A stretch of DNA of 5,447 nucleotides, taken from Conexibacter sp. Lineage in GTDB: Bacteria; Actinomycetota; Thermoleophilia; Solirubrobacterales; Solirubrobacteraceae. The notes beneath the pieces were generated by a model. The model saw nothing but the letters and a program-made list of their open reading frames with translations, was not told the DNA's origin and did not search any database. This document shows positions 1-5,447 of the stretch, piece by piece. The translations under genes and the position numbers were made by a program. Position 1 is the stretch's first letter. Each line of letters opens with the position of its first letter. The stretch is from contig JAOPZD010000448.1 of NCBI GenBank assembly GCA_025964295.1, positions 1 to 5,447 on the forward strand, written 5' to 3'.

Positions 1-2
1 CC

Positions 3-15
3 GGCGCTCCGCGCC
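3..15 (-). terminator. Small hairpin directly after the glpD stop
   Basis: Immediately after the glpD TGA the minus strand reads GGCGC-GGA-GCGCC, a perfect 5-bp GC stem with a 3-base loop. It could be the stem of an intrinsic terminator for the glp operon, but the window ends before any T-run could be seen. Such short stems arise easily by chance at this GC content, so this is a weak call. Confidence 0.2.
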
Positions 16-1857
16 TCAGCCGCCGCGCGGGTCCACCGGCTCCCCCGCGTGCTGCTGCTCGCCGACCGGCTGCTCGCCCGTGGCCCCCGCGCGCGTGTTG
101 CGCGAGGTCAGCCGCTCGACGGGCAGGACCGGTGCCACGTCGGGGGCGCCGAGGCGGGCGGCGTCGGCGGCGAGGTCGTCGTCCTGCTCCTGGGACTCGC
201 GCTCGGCGGCGACGCGTGCGGTGTAGTGCTCGACCTCGCGGGCGATCTGCGCGTCGTCCCAGCCCAGCGGCCCGGCCATCAGCCGCGCGGCGGGCTCGGC
301 GGCGCTCAGGCCGCGGTCCCACGTCTCGATCGACGTCCGCGTGCGCCGCGTCAGGACGTCCTCCAGGTGCGCGGCGCCCTCGTGGGTCGCGGCGTAGAGC
401 ACCTCCACCCGCAGGTAGTCGTCGGACCCGGGCAACGCCTCGCCCAAGGACGGGTCCTCGGCGATCATGGACAACAAGTCGTCGATCAGCGCGCCGTAGC
501 GGTGCAGCAGGTGCTCGATGCGCGCGACGTGCACGCCGGACTGCTCGGCGATCCGGTGGCGCGCGTTCCAGCGCGCCAGGTAGCCGTCGGCGCCCAGCAG
601 CGCCACGCGCTCGGTGATCGACGGCGACACCTCCTCCTCCAGCCCGTGCACCGCCGCGTCGACGGCGTCGGCCGCCATCACCCGGTAGGTGGTGTACTTG
701 CCGCCGGCGACGGCGACCAGCCCCGGCACCGGATGGGCGACGATGTGCTCGCGCGTCAGCGCGCTCGTCGACTCCGACTCGCCGGCCAGCAGCGGCCGCA
801 GGCCCGCGTAGACGCCCTCGACGTCGTCGTGGGTCAACGGCGTCACGAGGTAGGAGTTGACGTGGTCGAGCAGGTAGTCGATGTCCTTCTTCGACGCCGC
901 CGGATGCGCCTTGTCCAGCGTCCACTCGGTGTCGGTGGTCCCGACGATCCAGTGCCGGCCCCACGGGATGACGAACAGCACGCTGGTCTCGGTCCGGATC
1001 GTCAGCGCGGTGTCGCCGTGGATCCGGTCGCGCGGCACCAGCAGGTGCACGCCCTTGGACGCCCGGACGTGGAACTGCCCGCGCGCGCCGACCATGTCCT
1101 GCGTGTCGTCGGTCCACACGCCGGTGGCGTTGATCGTCTGGCGCGCGCGCAGCTCGATCGGCTCCGAGCCCTCGCCCGCCTCCAGGTCGCGCACCTTGAC
1201 GCCGACGACGTGCTCGCCCTCGCGCAGGAACCCGACCGCCTGCGTGCGCGTCGCGATCTGCGCCCCGTAGGCCGCCGCCGTGCGCGCGACGAACATCGTG
1301 TGGCGCGCGTCGTCGACCTGGGCGTCGTAGTACTGGATCGCGCCGGTGAAGCTGTCCGTCTTCAAGGCGGGGAACTTCTTCAGCGTCTGGCGGCGCGTGT
1401 AGTGGCGCTGCGCCGGGACCCCGCGCGCGCGGCCGAACGCCGTGCCCATCGTGTCGTACAGCACCAGGCCCGCGCCGATGTACGGCCGCTCCCAGCCGCG
1501 GTGGCTCAACAACGCCAGGAACGGCAGCGGATGCACGAGATGCGGCGCGATCCGGTCCAGCAGCAGCGCCCGCTCATGCAGCGCCTCGCGCACGAGCGGG
1601 AAGTCGAGCTGCTCCAGATACCGCAGCCCCCCGTGGATCAGCTTCGACGACCGCGACGACGTGCCCGACGCCAGGTCGCGCGCCTCGACCAGCGCGACCG
1701 ACAGGCCGCGCGACACCGCGTCGAGCGCCGCGCCGGTGCCGACCACGCCCCCGCCCACGATCGCGACGTCGAACTCCTCGCCGCGCATGCGCTCCAGCGC
1801 CCGCGCTCGGGTCTGGGGGTTGATCGCGCCGTGGGTGGTGAGCATGGTGGAGGACAT
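16..1857 (-). CDS. glpD: Aerobic glycerol-3-phosphate dehydrogenase (FAD-dependent, GlpD)
   Basis: Oxidises sn-glycerol-3-phosphate to dihydroxyacetone phosphate, passing electrons through FAD to the quinone pool; the family binds peripherally to the inner face of the membrane. Numbering from the ATG at 1857 (613 aa): the N-terminal Rossmann motif IVGGGVVGTGAALDAVSRG (33-51) matches the first family signature, followed by the FAD/substrate segment ASGTSSRSSKLIHGGLRYLE (63-82). The second signature GGKYTTYRVMA (385-395) carries Lys387, and Arg354 in AGLRPL is the expected substrate-phosphate ligand. A DAO-type C-terminal domain spans about 411-555. Three starts are possible: GTG 1878, ATG 1857 and ATG 1845. 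I prefer 1857 because the extra codons of the longest form are less GC-rich at third positions and GTG 1878 has no Shine-Dalgarno; 1845 (609 aa, AAGGGG 12 bases upstream) is also plausible. It is longer than E. coli GlpD (about 501 aa) and ends in a hydrophilic tail (582-613). It is the last gene of the glpFKD run. Function is near certain; the start is not. Confidence 0.95.
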   Translation of the reverse strand: MSSTMLTTHGAINPQTRARALERMRGEEFDVAIVGGGVVGTGAALDAVSRGLSVALVEARDLASGTSSRSSKLIHGGLRYLEQLDFPLVREALHERALLLDRIAPHLVHPLPFLALLSHRGWERPYIGAGLVLYDTMGTAFGRARGVPAQRHYTRRQTLKKFPALKTDSFTGAIQYYDAQVDDARHTMFVARTAAAYGAQIATRTQAVGFLREGEHVVGVKVRDLEAGEGSEPIELRARQTINATGVWTDDTQDMVGARGQFHVRASKGVHLLVPRDRIHGDTALTIRTETSVLFVIPWGRHWIVGTTDTEWTLDKAHPAASKKDIDYLLDHVNSYLVTPLTHDDVEGVYAGLRPLLAGESESTSALTREHIVAHPVPGLVAVAGGKYTTYRVMAADAVDAAVHGLEEEVSPSITERVALLGADGYLARWNARHRIAEQSGVHVARIEHLLHRYGALIDDLLSMIAEDPSLGEALPGSDDYLRVEVLYAATHEGAAHLEDVLTRRTRTSIETWDRGLSAAEPAARLMAGPLGWDDAQIAREVEHYTARVAAERESQEQDDDLAADAARLGAPDVAPVLPVERLTSRNTRAGATGEQPVGEQQHAGEPVDPRGG

Positions 1858-1900
1858 CCCCTTCGACTCTAGTCCCACGAATGCGAGGCATCTGGCCGAG
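1858..1900 (-). other. glpK-glpD spacer (43 bases)
   Basis: This short gap separates the glpK stop (1901-1903) from the preferred glpD start. Read on the minus strand it holds a small hairpin, ATGC-CTC-GCAT (1891-1881), and an imperfect palindrome, GACTAGAGTC (1875-1866). No run of T follows, so it does not look like an intrinsic terminator, and I see no convincing -35/-10 pair. The simplest reading is an intra-operon spacer, with GAG or AAGGGG close to the glpD start as weak ribosome-binding sequence. Confidence 0.5.
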
Positions 1901-3355
1901 TCATTCGGCGATCACCCAGCGACCGGAACGCTGCAGCGCCCGGCGCCAGTCCGACAGCAGCGACTGGCGCTGGTCGTCGTCCATCGACGGGTCGAAGCGC
2001 TTGGACTCCGTCCACAGCCCCTTGACGTCGTCCTCGGTCCACGTGCCCGTCGCGACGCCCGCCAGGTAGGCGGCGCCGAGCACGGTCGTGTCCGCGATCT
2101 CGGGGATGACGACCGGCACGCCGAGCATGTCGGCCTGGAACTGCATCAGCCAGTCGTTGGTGGTCGCGCCGCCGTCGACCCGCAGCTCCTTGAGCCGCAG
2201 GCCGAGCGCCGTGTTCTGCGCCCGGACCGCATCGACGGACTGGTAGGCGATCGCCTCCAGCGCGGCGCGCGCGATGTGCGCCCGCGTCGACCCGCGGGTC
2301 AGCCCGACGATCGTCCCGCGCGCGTAGGGGTCCCAGTGCGGCGAGCCCAGGCCGGTCAGCGCCGGGACGAAGTACACGCCCTCGTTGGAGTCCAGCGACC
2401 GCGCCATCGCCTCCGTGTCGGAGGCGGCGTCGATGATCTTCAGCCCGTCGCGCAGCCACTGGACCCCGGCGCCGGTGACGAACATCGAGGACTCCAGCGC
2501 GTAGTCGACGCGGTCGCCGATGCCCCACGCGATCGTCGTGATCAGGCCCTGCTCGAGCACCGGCGGCCCGTCGCCGGCGTTGGCCAGCAGGAAGTTGCCG
2601 GTGCCGTAGGTGTTCTTGCTCAGCCCCGGCTCCAGGCAGGCCTGGCCGTACAGCGCGCCCTGCTGGTCGCCGACCATCGACGCGACCGGGACCTTGCCGC
2701 CGAACTCCGTCGTCTCGCCGAGCACCTCGGCGTTGCGCACCGGCTCGGGCAGCGAGTCCATCGGGACGCCCAGCGTGTCGCACAGCTCGGCGTCCCACGC
2801 CAGCTCGCGGATGTTGAACAACAACGTCCGCGACGCGTTGGAGTAGTCGGTCGCGTGGCGGCCGGTGAGCTTGAACAGCAGCCACGCGTCGATCGTGCCG
2901 AAGCACGCGTCGGCCGGAACGCCGCCCTCCTTGAGCATCCACTCGTACTTGGTCCCGCTGAAGTACGCGTCGAGCACGAGGCCCGTCCGCTCGCGGAACA
3001 TCGCCTCGTAGCCCTCGGCCTTGAGCCGGTCGCAGCGCCCCGCCGTGCGGCGGTCCTGCCACACGATCGCGCGGTGCAGCGGCTCGCCGCTGCCCCTGTC
3101 CCACGCCACCGCGGTCTCGCGCTGGTTGGTGATCCCGATCGCGGTGAGCTTGCCCCCGTCGATCCCGGCGTCGTCGAGCGCCTGGTGGCAGACCTTCTTG
3201 GTCACCTCCCAGATCTCGGCCGCGTCGTGCTCCACCCACCCCGGCTTCGGGAAGAACTGCTCGAACTCCGAATAGGCGCTGGTGACGACCTTCCCCTTCT
3301 CGTCGAAGATGAAGGCGCGCGACCCGGTCGTGCCCTGATCGATCCCCAGGATCAT
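1901..3355 (-). CDS. glpK: Glycerol kinase (GlpK)
   Basis: Phosphorylates glycerol with ATP to sn-glycerol-3-phosphate in the cytoplasm, trapping glycerol that enters through GlpF. The 484-residue protein is close to the usual length (about 500) and spans both FGGY-kinase halves. Visible landmarks are the ATP-site loop DQGTTGSRAF (6-15), WVEHD (40-44), glycerol-binding NQRET with Arg79-Glu80, and Tyr131 in the first FGGY signature YFSGTKYEWM (131-140). The catalytic base is Asp230 in VGDQQGAL, followed by NTYGTG (248-253), the second FGGY signature (about 347-368) and DGGATTNDWLMQFQAD (394-409). The start is the ATG at 3355: it places DQGTT at the normal distance from the N-terminus, overlaps the glpF stop in an ATGA, and has a good Shine-Dalgarno. 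The frame stays open upstream to 3547, but that part encodes only Arg/Asp/Gly-rich shadow sequence over glpF. The fructose-bisphosphate loop and the HPr-target histidine known from other GlpK proteins appear absent, so allosteric control may differ. Identification is very secure. Confidence 0.97.
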   Translation of the reverse strand: MILGIDQGTTGSRAFIFDEKGKVVTSAYSEFEQFFPKPGWVEHDAAEIWEVTKKVCHQALDDAGIDGGKLTAIGITNQRETAVAWDRGSGEPLHRAIVWQDRRTAGRCDRLKAEGYEAMFRERTGLVLDAYFSGTKYEWMLKEGGVPADACFGTIDAWLLFKLTGRHATDYSNASRTLLFNIRELAWDAELCDTLGVPMDSLPEPVRNAEVLGETTEFGGKVPVASMVGDQQGALYGQACLEPGLSKNTYGTGNFLLANAGDGPPVLEQGLITTIAWGIGDRVDYALESSMFVTGAGVQWLRDGLKIIDAASDTEAMARSLDSNEGVYFVPALTGLGSPHWDPYARGTIVGLTRGSTRAHIARAALEAIAYQSVDAVRAQNTALGLRLKELRVDGGATTNDWLMQFQADMLGVPVVIPEIADTTVLGAAYLAGVATGTWTEDDVKGLWTESKRFDPSMDDDQRQSLLSDWRRALQRSGRWVIAE

Positions 3356-4317
3356 GTGATGGTCCTCTCCTGCTGCGTCGGGGTGGTGGTCTCCTTCTCG
3401 AAGCGCGAGTCTTCCACCGTCTCGGCCTCGCCTTCGACGTCCGGGTCCGGGGCCTTGCCGCGGGCGATCAGGACGTCGCGGATCAGCAGGTCGTAGACCA
3501 GGCCGCCGATCACGGCGCCCAGGAGCGGCCCGACGATCGGGATCCACATGTAGAACGACATGTTGGCGTAGTCGCCCGGCACGGCGTTGGAGCCCCAGCC
3601 GGCGACGCCGGCCAGCAGGCGCGGCCCGAGGTCGCGCGCGGGGTTGATCGCGTAGCCCGAGTTGGCGCCGAACGAGATGCCGATGGCGACGACGACGAGG
3701 CCCACGATGAACGGCGCGATGTTGGACTTCGGCGGCTGGTTGCGCTCGTCGGTCAGCGCGAACAGGACGCAGATCAGCAGCGCCGTGCCGATCACCTCGT
3801 CGAGGAACGGCCCGGTCCAGTTGTGGAAGTACGACGCCGGCTCCGTGCCGAAGATGCCGAACGTGGCCGCGCCGTCGGCGCCGGAGCGCACGATGTGGTG
3901 GACCGACTCATAGGAGCCGATCGCGTTGTGGTAGTTGGCGTAGACGACCGCCGCGCCCGCGAAGGCGCCCACGATCTGCGCGGCCGAGTAGGGCAGCACC
4001 TTCGACCACGGGAAGCCGCGCCGCAGCGCGTTGGCCAGGGTGACGGCCGGGTTGAGGTGCGCGCCCGTGACGCCACCGGCGACGTAGACGCCGAGGGCGA
4101 CCGCCAGTCCCCATCCCCACGCGATGAGCAGCCAATCCCCGCTGGCCTGGAAGATCTCCGTGCCGCGACCGGATTGGTTGAGCGCCGATACCGCCATCGC
4201 CACCGAGCCCGTGCCGAACATGATGAGGATGAACGTGCCGAGGAGCTCGGCGGCCAGCTCGCCTGCGAGCGTCTGCCGCCAGCGGGCCGTCGGGCCCGTC
4301 GATCGTTGACTGGACAC
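3352..4317 (-). CDS. glpF: Glycerol uptake facilitator (aquaglyceroporin, GlpF)
   Basis: Channel of the MIP family that lets glycerol diffuse across the cytoplasmic membrane. Numbered from the GTG at 4317 (321 aa), six helices fall at about 20-45, 62-82, 109-130, 170-189, 199-218 and 256-279. The two pore motifs are GAHLNPAVT (NPA at 89-91) and GYAINPARDLGPR (NPA at 225-227). Asp229 directly after NPAR marks the glycerol branch rather than water-only aquaporins. Aligned by eye to E. coli GlpF, the selectivity filter is Trp69, Gly213, Tyr222 and Arg228, with Tyr replacing E. coli Phe200. The loop HHIVRSG (140-146) also matches E. coli. A hydrophilic, acidic tail of about 40 residues follows helix 6. 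Start: TTG 4350 is in frame and gives 332 aa, but GGAGG lies only one base before it and the extra codons have low GC at third positions; GTG 4317 has only weak GGGA. The stop overlaps the glpK start. Function is very likely; the start is uncertain. Confidence 0.95.
   Translation of the reverse strand: MSSQRSTGPTARWRQTLAGELAAELLGTFILIMFGTGSVAMAVSALNQSGRGTEIFQASGDWLLIAWGWGLAVALGVYVAGGVTGAHLNPAVTLANALRRGFPWSKVLPYSAAQIVGAFAGAAVVYANYHNAIGSYESVHHIVRSGADGAATFGIFGTEPASYFHNWTGPFLDEVIGTALLICVLFALTDERNQPPKSNIAPFIVGLVVVAIGISFGANSGYAINPARDLGPRLLAGVAGWGSNAVPGDYANMSFYMWIPIVGPLLGAVIGGLVYDLLIRDVLIARGKAPDPDVEGEAETVEDSRFEKETTTPTQQERTIT
3363..3371 (-). promoter_or_regulatory. Ribosome binding site of glpK
   Basis: The minus strand reads AGGAGAGGA here. 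AGAGG lies 8 bases and AGGAG 11 bases before the ATG at 3355. The site is inside the last codons of glpF, so together with the ATGA overlap it supports translational coupling of glpK to glpF, and it decides the glpK start over the longer open frame. Confidence 0.8.
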
Positions 4318-4377
4318 CGTTCCCGGATCCCACGGATCGTCCGCAGGCAAACCTCCGTGCGCGAGGCGAACGCGGGG
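4318..4377 (-). other. Spacer between the HD-GYP gene and glpF
   Basis: These 60 bases lie between the upstream TGA (4378-4380) and the preferred glpF GTG. The minus strand holds GGAGG (4356-4352) and a small hairpin, GATCC-GTG-GGATC (4338-4326), just before the GTG. No T-run follows a stem, and no recognisable promoter is present, so nothing here clearly separates the two genes into different transcripts. If TTG 4350 is the true glpF start, the spacer shrinks to 27 bases. Confidence 0.5.
4352..4356 (-). promoter_or_regulatory. Shine-Dalgarno-like GGAGG before glpF
   Basis: The minus strand reads GGAGG here. It is the best Shine-Dalgarno match near glpF, yet it sits badly for both candidate starts: one base before TTG 4350 and 34 bases before GTG 4317. 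No ATG, GTG or TTG lies 5-10 bases after it. It may be a chance match, or it may load ribosomes that reach a start further on. Confidence 0.35.
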
Positions 4378-5447
4378 TCAGGCGGCCAGCGGCGCGGCGC
4401 CGGATTGCGGCTGGACGCCGGTCACCGCCCGCAATGCGTCGACGCAGCGCGGGTCGAACGCGGTCCCGGACTCCTCGACGAGCAGCGACATGGCGCGCTC
4501 GCGCGTCCAGGCGCCGCGGTAGACGCGCGGCGAGACCAGCGCGTCCCACACGTCGGCGACGGCGAGGATGCGGGTGTCGAGGTCGATCTCGTCGCCGCGC
4601 AGGCCGTCGGGGTAGCCGCTGCCGTCGAGCCGCTCGTGATGGCCGCGCACGCCGCGGCGGATCTGCTCGGGGTAGCCCAGCTCGGCGGCGAGGTCGTCGC
4701 CGTGCACCGGGTGGCGGCGGATGACGTCCATCTCGGCGTCGGTCAGCTTGCCCGGCTTGGCGAGGATCGCGTCCGGCGTCGAGAGCTTGCCGATGTCGTG
4801 CAGCAGCCCGGCGAGCGCGAGGTCGTGCAGGCGCCCGGGCGCGAGGCCGAGCTGCTCGCCGATCGCGACCGCCCACTCCGCGACGCGGCGGGTGTGCTCC
4901 TCGGTCGAGCGGTCCTTGGCCTCCAGCCGCGCCATGAGCACGCGGACGCGCGCGCCGAGGAACGCCTCCTCCTCGGCGACGAGCTCGGCCGCGGGCAGGT
5001 CGCCGACCAGCGGGTGCGACGGGCGGCCGCGGTGGACGTCGAGCGCGACCGGGATGCCGACCAGCCCGACGCCGAGCAGCTCGAGCGCGTGGCCGGTCCA
5101 CCAGACCCAGGTGTAGGGGTCGAGGACGAGGACCGGGACGAGCGCCATCCCGAGCCAGACGATCCCGACGACCACGACGAGGTCGCCGGTGCGGCGGGTC
5201 AGCGCGAAGGTGCGCACGGCGCGCGCGGCGACGGTGGCGAAGAAGAGCGTGCCGACGACCAGCAGCACGACCGCCTCGGGCGAGTCGTAGCCCGGCACCG
5301 ACGGGATCCTCGACGGGACCAGGAACCCGACCAGGCCGAGCGCGGCGATCAGGCCGAGCAGGCCGACGAGCGCGACCGCGACCGCGCGCAGGTGGCGCGG
5401 CCCCCGCAGCTCGGGCAGCGCGGCGACCGTGAGGATCGCGCCGCCGA
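4378..5447 (-). CDS. Membrane-anchored HD-GYP domain phosphohydrolase, 5' end outside window
   Basis: Likely a cyclic-di-GMP phosphodiesterase with a membrane sensor part. The frame is open to the window edge, giving 355 complete codons. An internal GTG at 5298 could serve as a start, but the 49 codons before it encode a good hydrophobic helix, so the gene very probably begins outside. Numbered from the first complete codon, membrane segments fall at about 21-43, 58-77, 88-108 and 115-135, with perhaps one more at the cut end. A charged linker helix (about 152-179) leads to the HD-GYP domain (about 180-320). It has HTRRVAEW (His184), HDIGK (His216, Asp217, Lys220), RRHPVHG (His245), HHERLDGSGYP (His269, His270; GYP 277-279) and AVADVWDAL (Asp298). 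All expected metal ligands of a two-metal site are present and the GYP motif is intact, so activity is likely. The sensor input is not recognised. The stop is 37-60 bases from likely glpF initiation signals, suggesting cotranscription with glpFKD. Substrate specificity is family inference. Confidence 0.88.
   Translation of the reverse strand, partial: GGAILTVAALPELRGPRHLRAVAVALVGLLGLIAALGLVGFLVPSRIPSVPGYDSPEAVVLLVVGTLFFATVAARAVRTFALTRRTGDLVVVVGIVWLGMALVPVLVLDPYTWVWWTGHALELLGVGLVGIPVALDVHRGRPSHPLVGDLPAAELVAEEEAFLGARVRVLMARLEAKDRSTEEHTRRVAEWAVAIGEQLGLAPGRLHDLALAGLLHDIGKLSTPDAILAKPGKLTDAEMDVIRRHPVHGDDLAAELGYPEQIRRGVRGHHERLDGSGYPDGLRGDEIDLDTRILAVADVWDALVSPRVYRGAWTRERAMSLLVEESGTAFDPRCVDALRAVTGVQPQSGAAPLAA

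Noticed and set aside
49..1872. Long open frame on the plus strand opposite glpD (607 codons)
   Set aside because: It is a shadow of glpD in GC-rich DNA: its product is dominated by Arg, Ala, Gly, Val and Gln with no recognisable domain, while the minus strand encodes full GlpD signatures.
1858..1900. Hairpin ATGC-CTC-GCAT as a terminator between glpK and glpD
   Set aside because: The stem is only 4 bp and no T-run follows, so termination is unlikely.
1442..3496. 684-codon plus-strand open frame across the glpD-glpK junction
   Set aside because: It runs antisense to two well-supported genes and the spacer, has low-complexity Arg/Asp/Leu/Val-rich content and no domain. Long stop-free antisense frames are expected at this GC content.
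3356..3547. N-terminal extension of glpK to 3547
   Set aside because: The extra 64 residues are Arg/Asp/Gly-rich, overlap glpF coding sequence, and precede a perfect family N-terminus that has its own ribosome binding site.
4306..4334. TTGACT on the plus strand as a possible -35 box of an antisense promoter
   Set aside because: No -10-like sequence is found 16-18 bases downstream (the bases there are GC-rich), and there is no plus-strand gene to serve.
4318..4377. Possible riboswitch (for example cyclic-di-GMP) ahead of glpF
   Set aside because: At most 60 bases are available and no matching conserved core or suitable stems can be seen.
3908..5101. 397-codon minus-strand frame overlapping glpF and the HD-GYP gene
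   Set aside because: It is an alternative frame made mostly of Arg, Ala, Gly and Pro, crossing two genes that carry clear family motifs in another frame.

Overview
The window is very GC-rich, with coding third positions almost all G or C. It carries four protein genes, all on the minus strand, so transcription runs from base 5447 towards base 1. The glycerol-3-phosphate dehydrogenase resembles the actinobacterial GlpD2 type as I remember it. With the base composition, this points to a member of the Actinomycetota, possibly a deep-branching soil lineage such as the Thermoleophilia. That placement is inference; there is no rRNA or other marker here.

In transcription order the layout is as follows. 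(1) 5447-4378 is the 3' part of a multi-pass membrane protein with a complete C-terminal HD-GYP domain; its N-terminus lies outside the window. (2) 4317-3352 (or from 4350) is glpF, a glycerol facilitator of the aquaglyceroporin family. (3) 3355-1901 is glpK, glycerol kinase, whose start overlaps the glpF stop in an ATGA. (4) 1857-16 is glpD, FAD-dependent glycerol-3-phosphate dehydrogenase, 43 bases after glpK. Only 15 bases lie beyond glpD, and they hold a small hairpin. There is no stretch over 300 bases without a gene, and I see no tRNA, rRNA, mobile element, CRISPR array or long repeat.

The last three genes form a complete glycerol route: GlpF lets glycerol cross the membrane, GlpK traps it as sn-glycerol-3-phosphate using ATP, and GlpD oxidises that to dihydroxyacetone phosphate at the membrane and passes electrons to the respiratory chain. 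The glpFKD set is well known. Two things are less ordinary. A membrane-bound HD-GYP protein with apparently intact catalytic residues sits only 37-60 bases upstream of glpF on the same strand, with no obvious promoter or terminator between them. GlpK also appears to lack the regulatory elements known from E. coli and Firmicutes enzymes, namely the fructose-1,6-bisphosphate loop and the HPr-phosphorylated histidine. I found no strong evidence for a wholly new system; the HD-GYP/glycerol linkage is the best lead.
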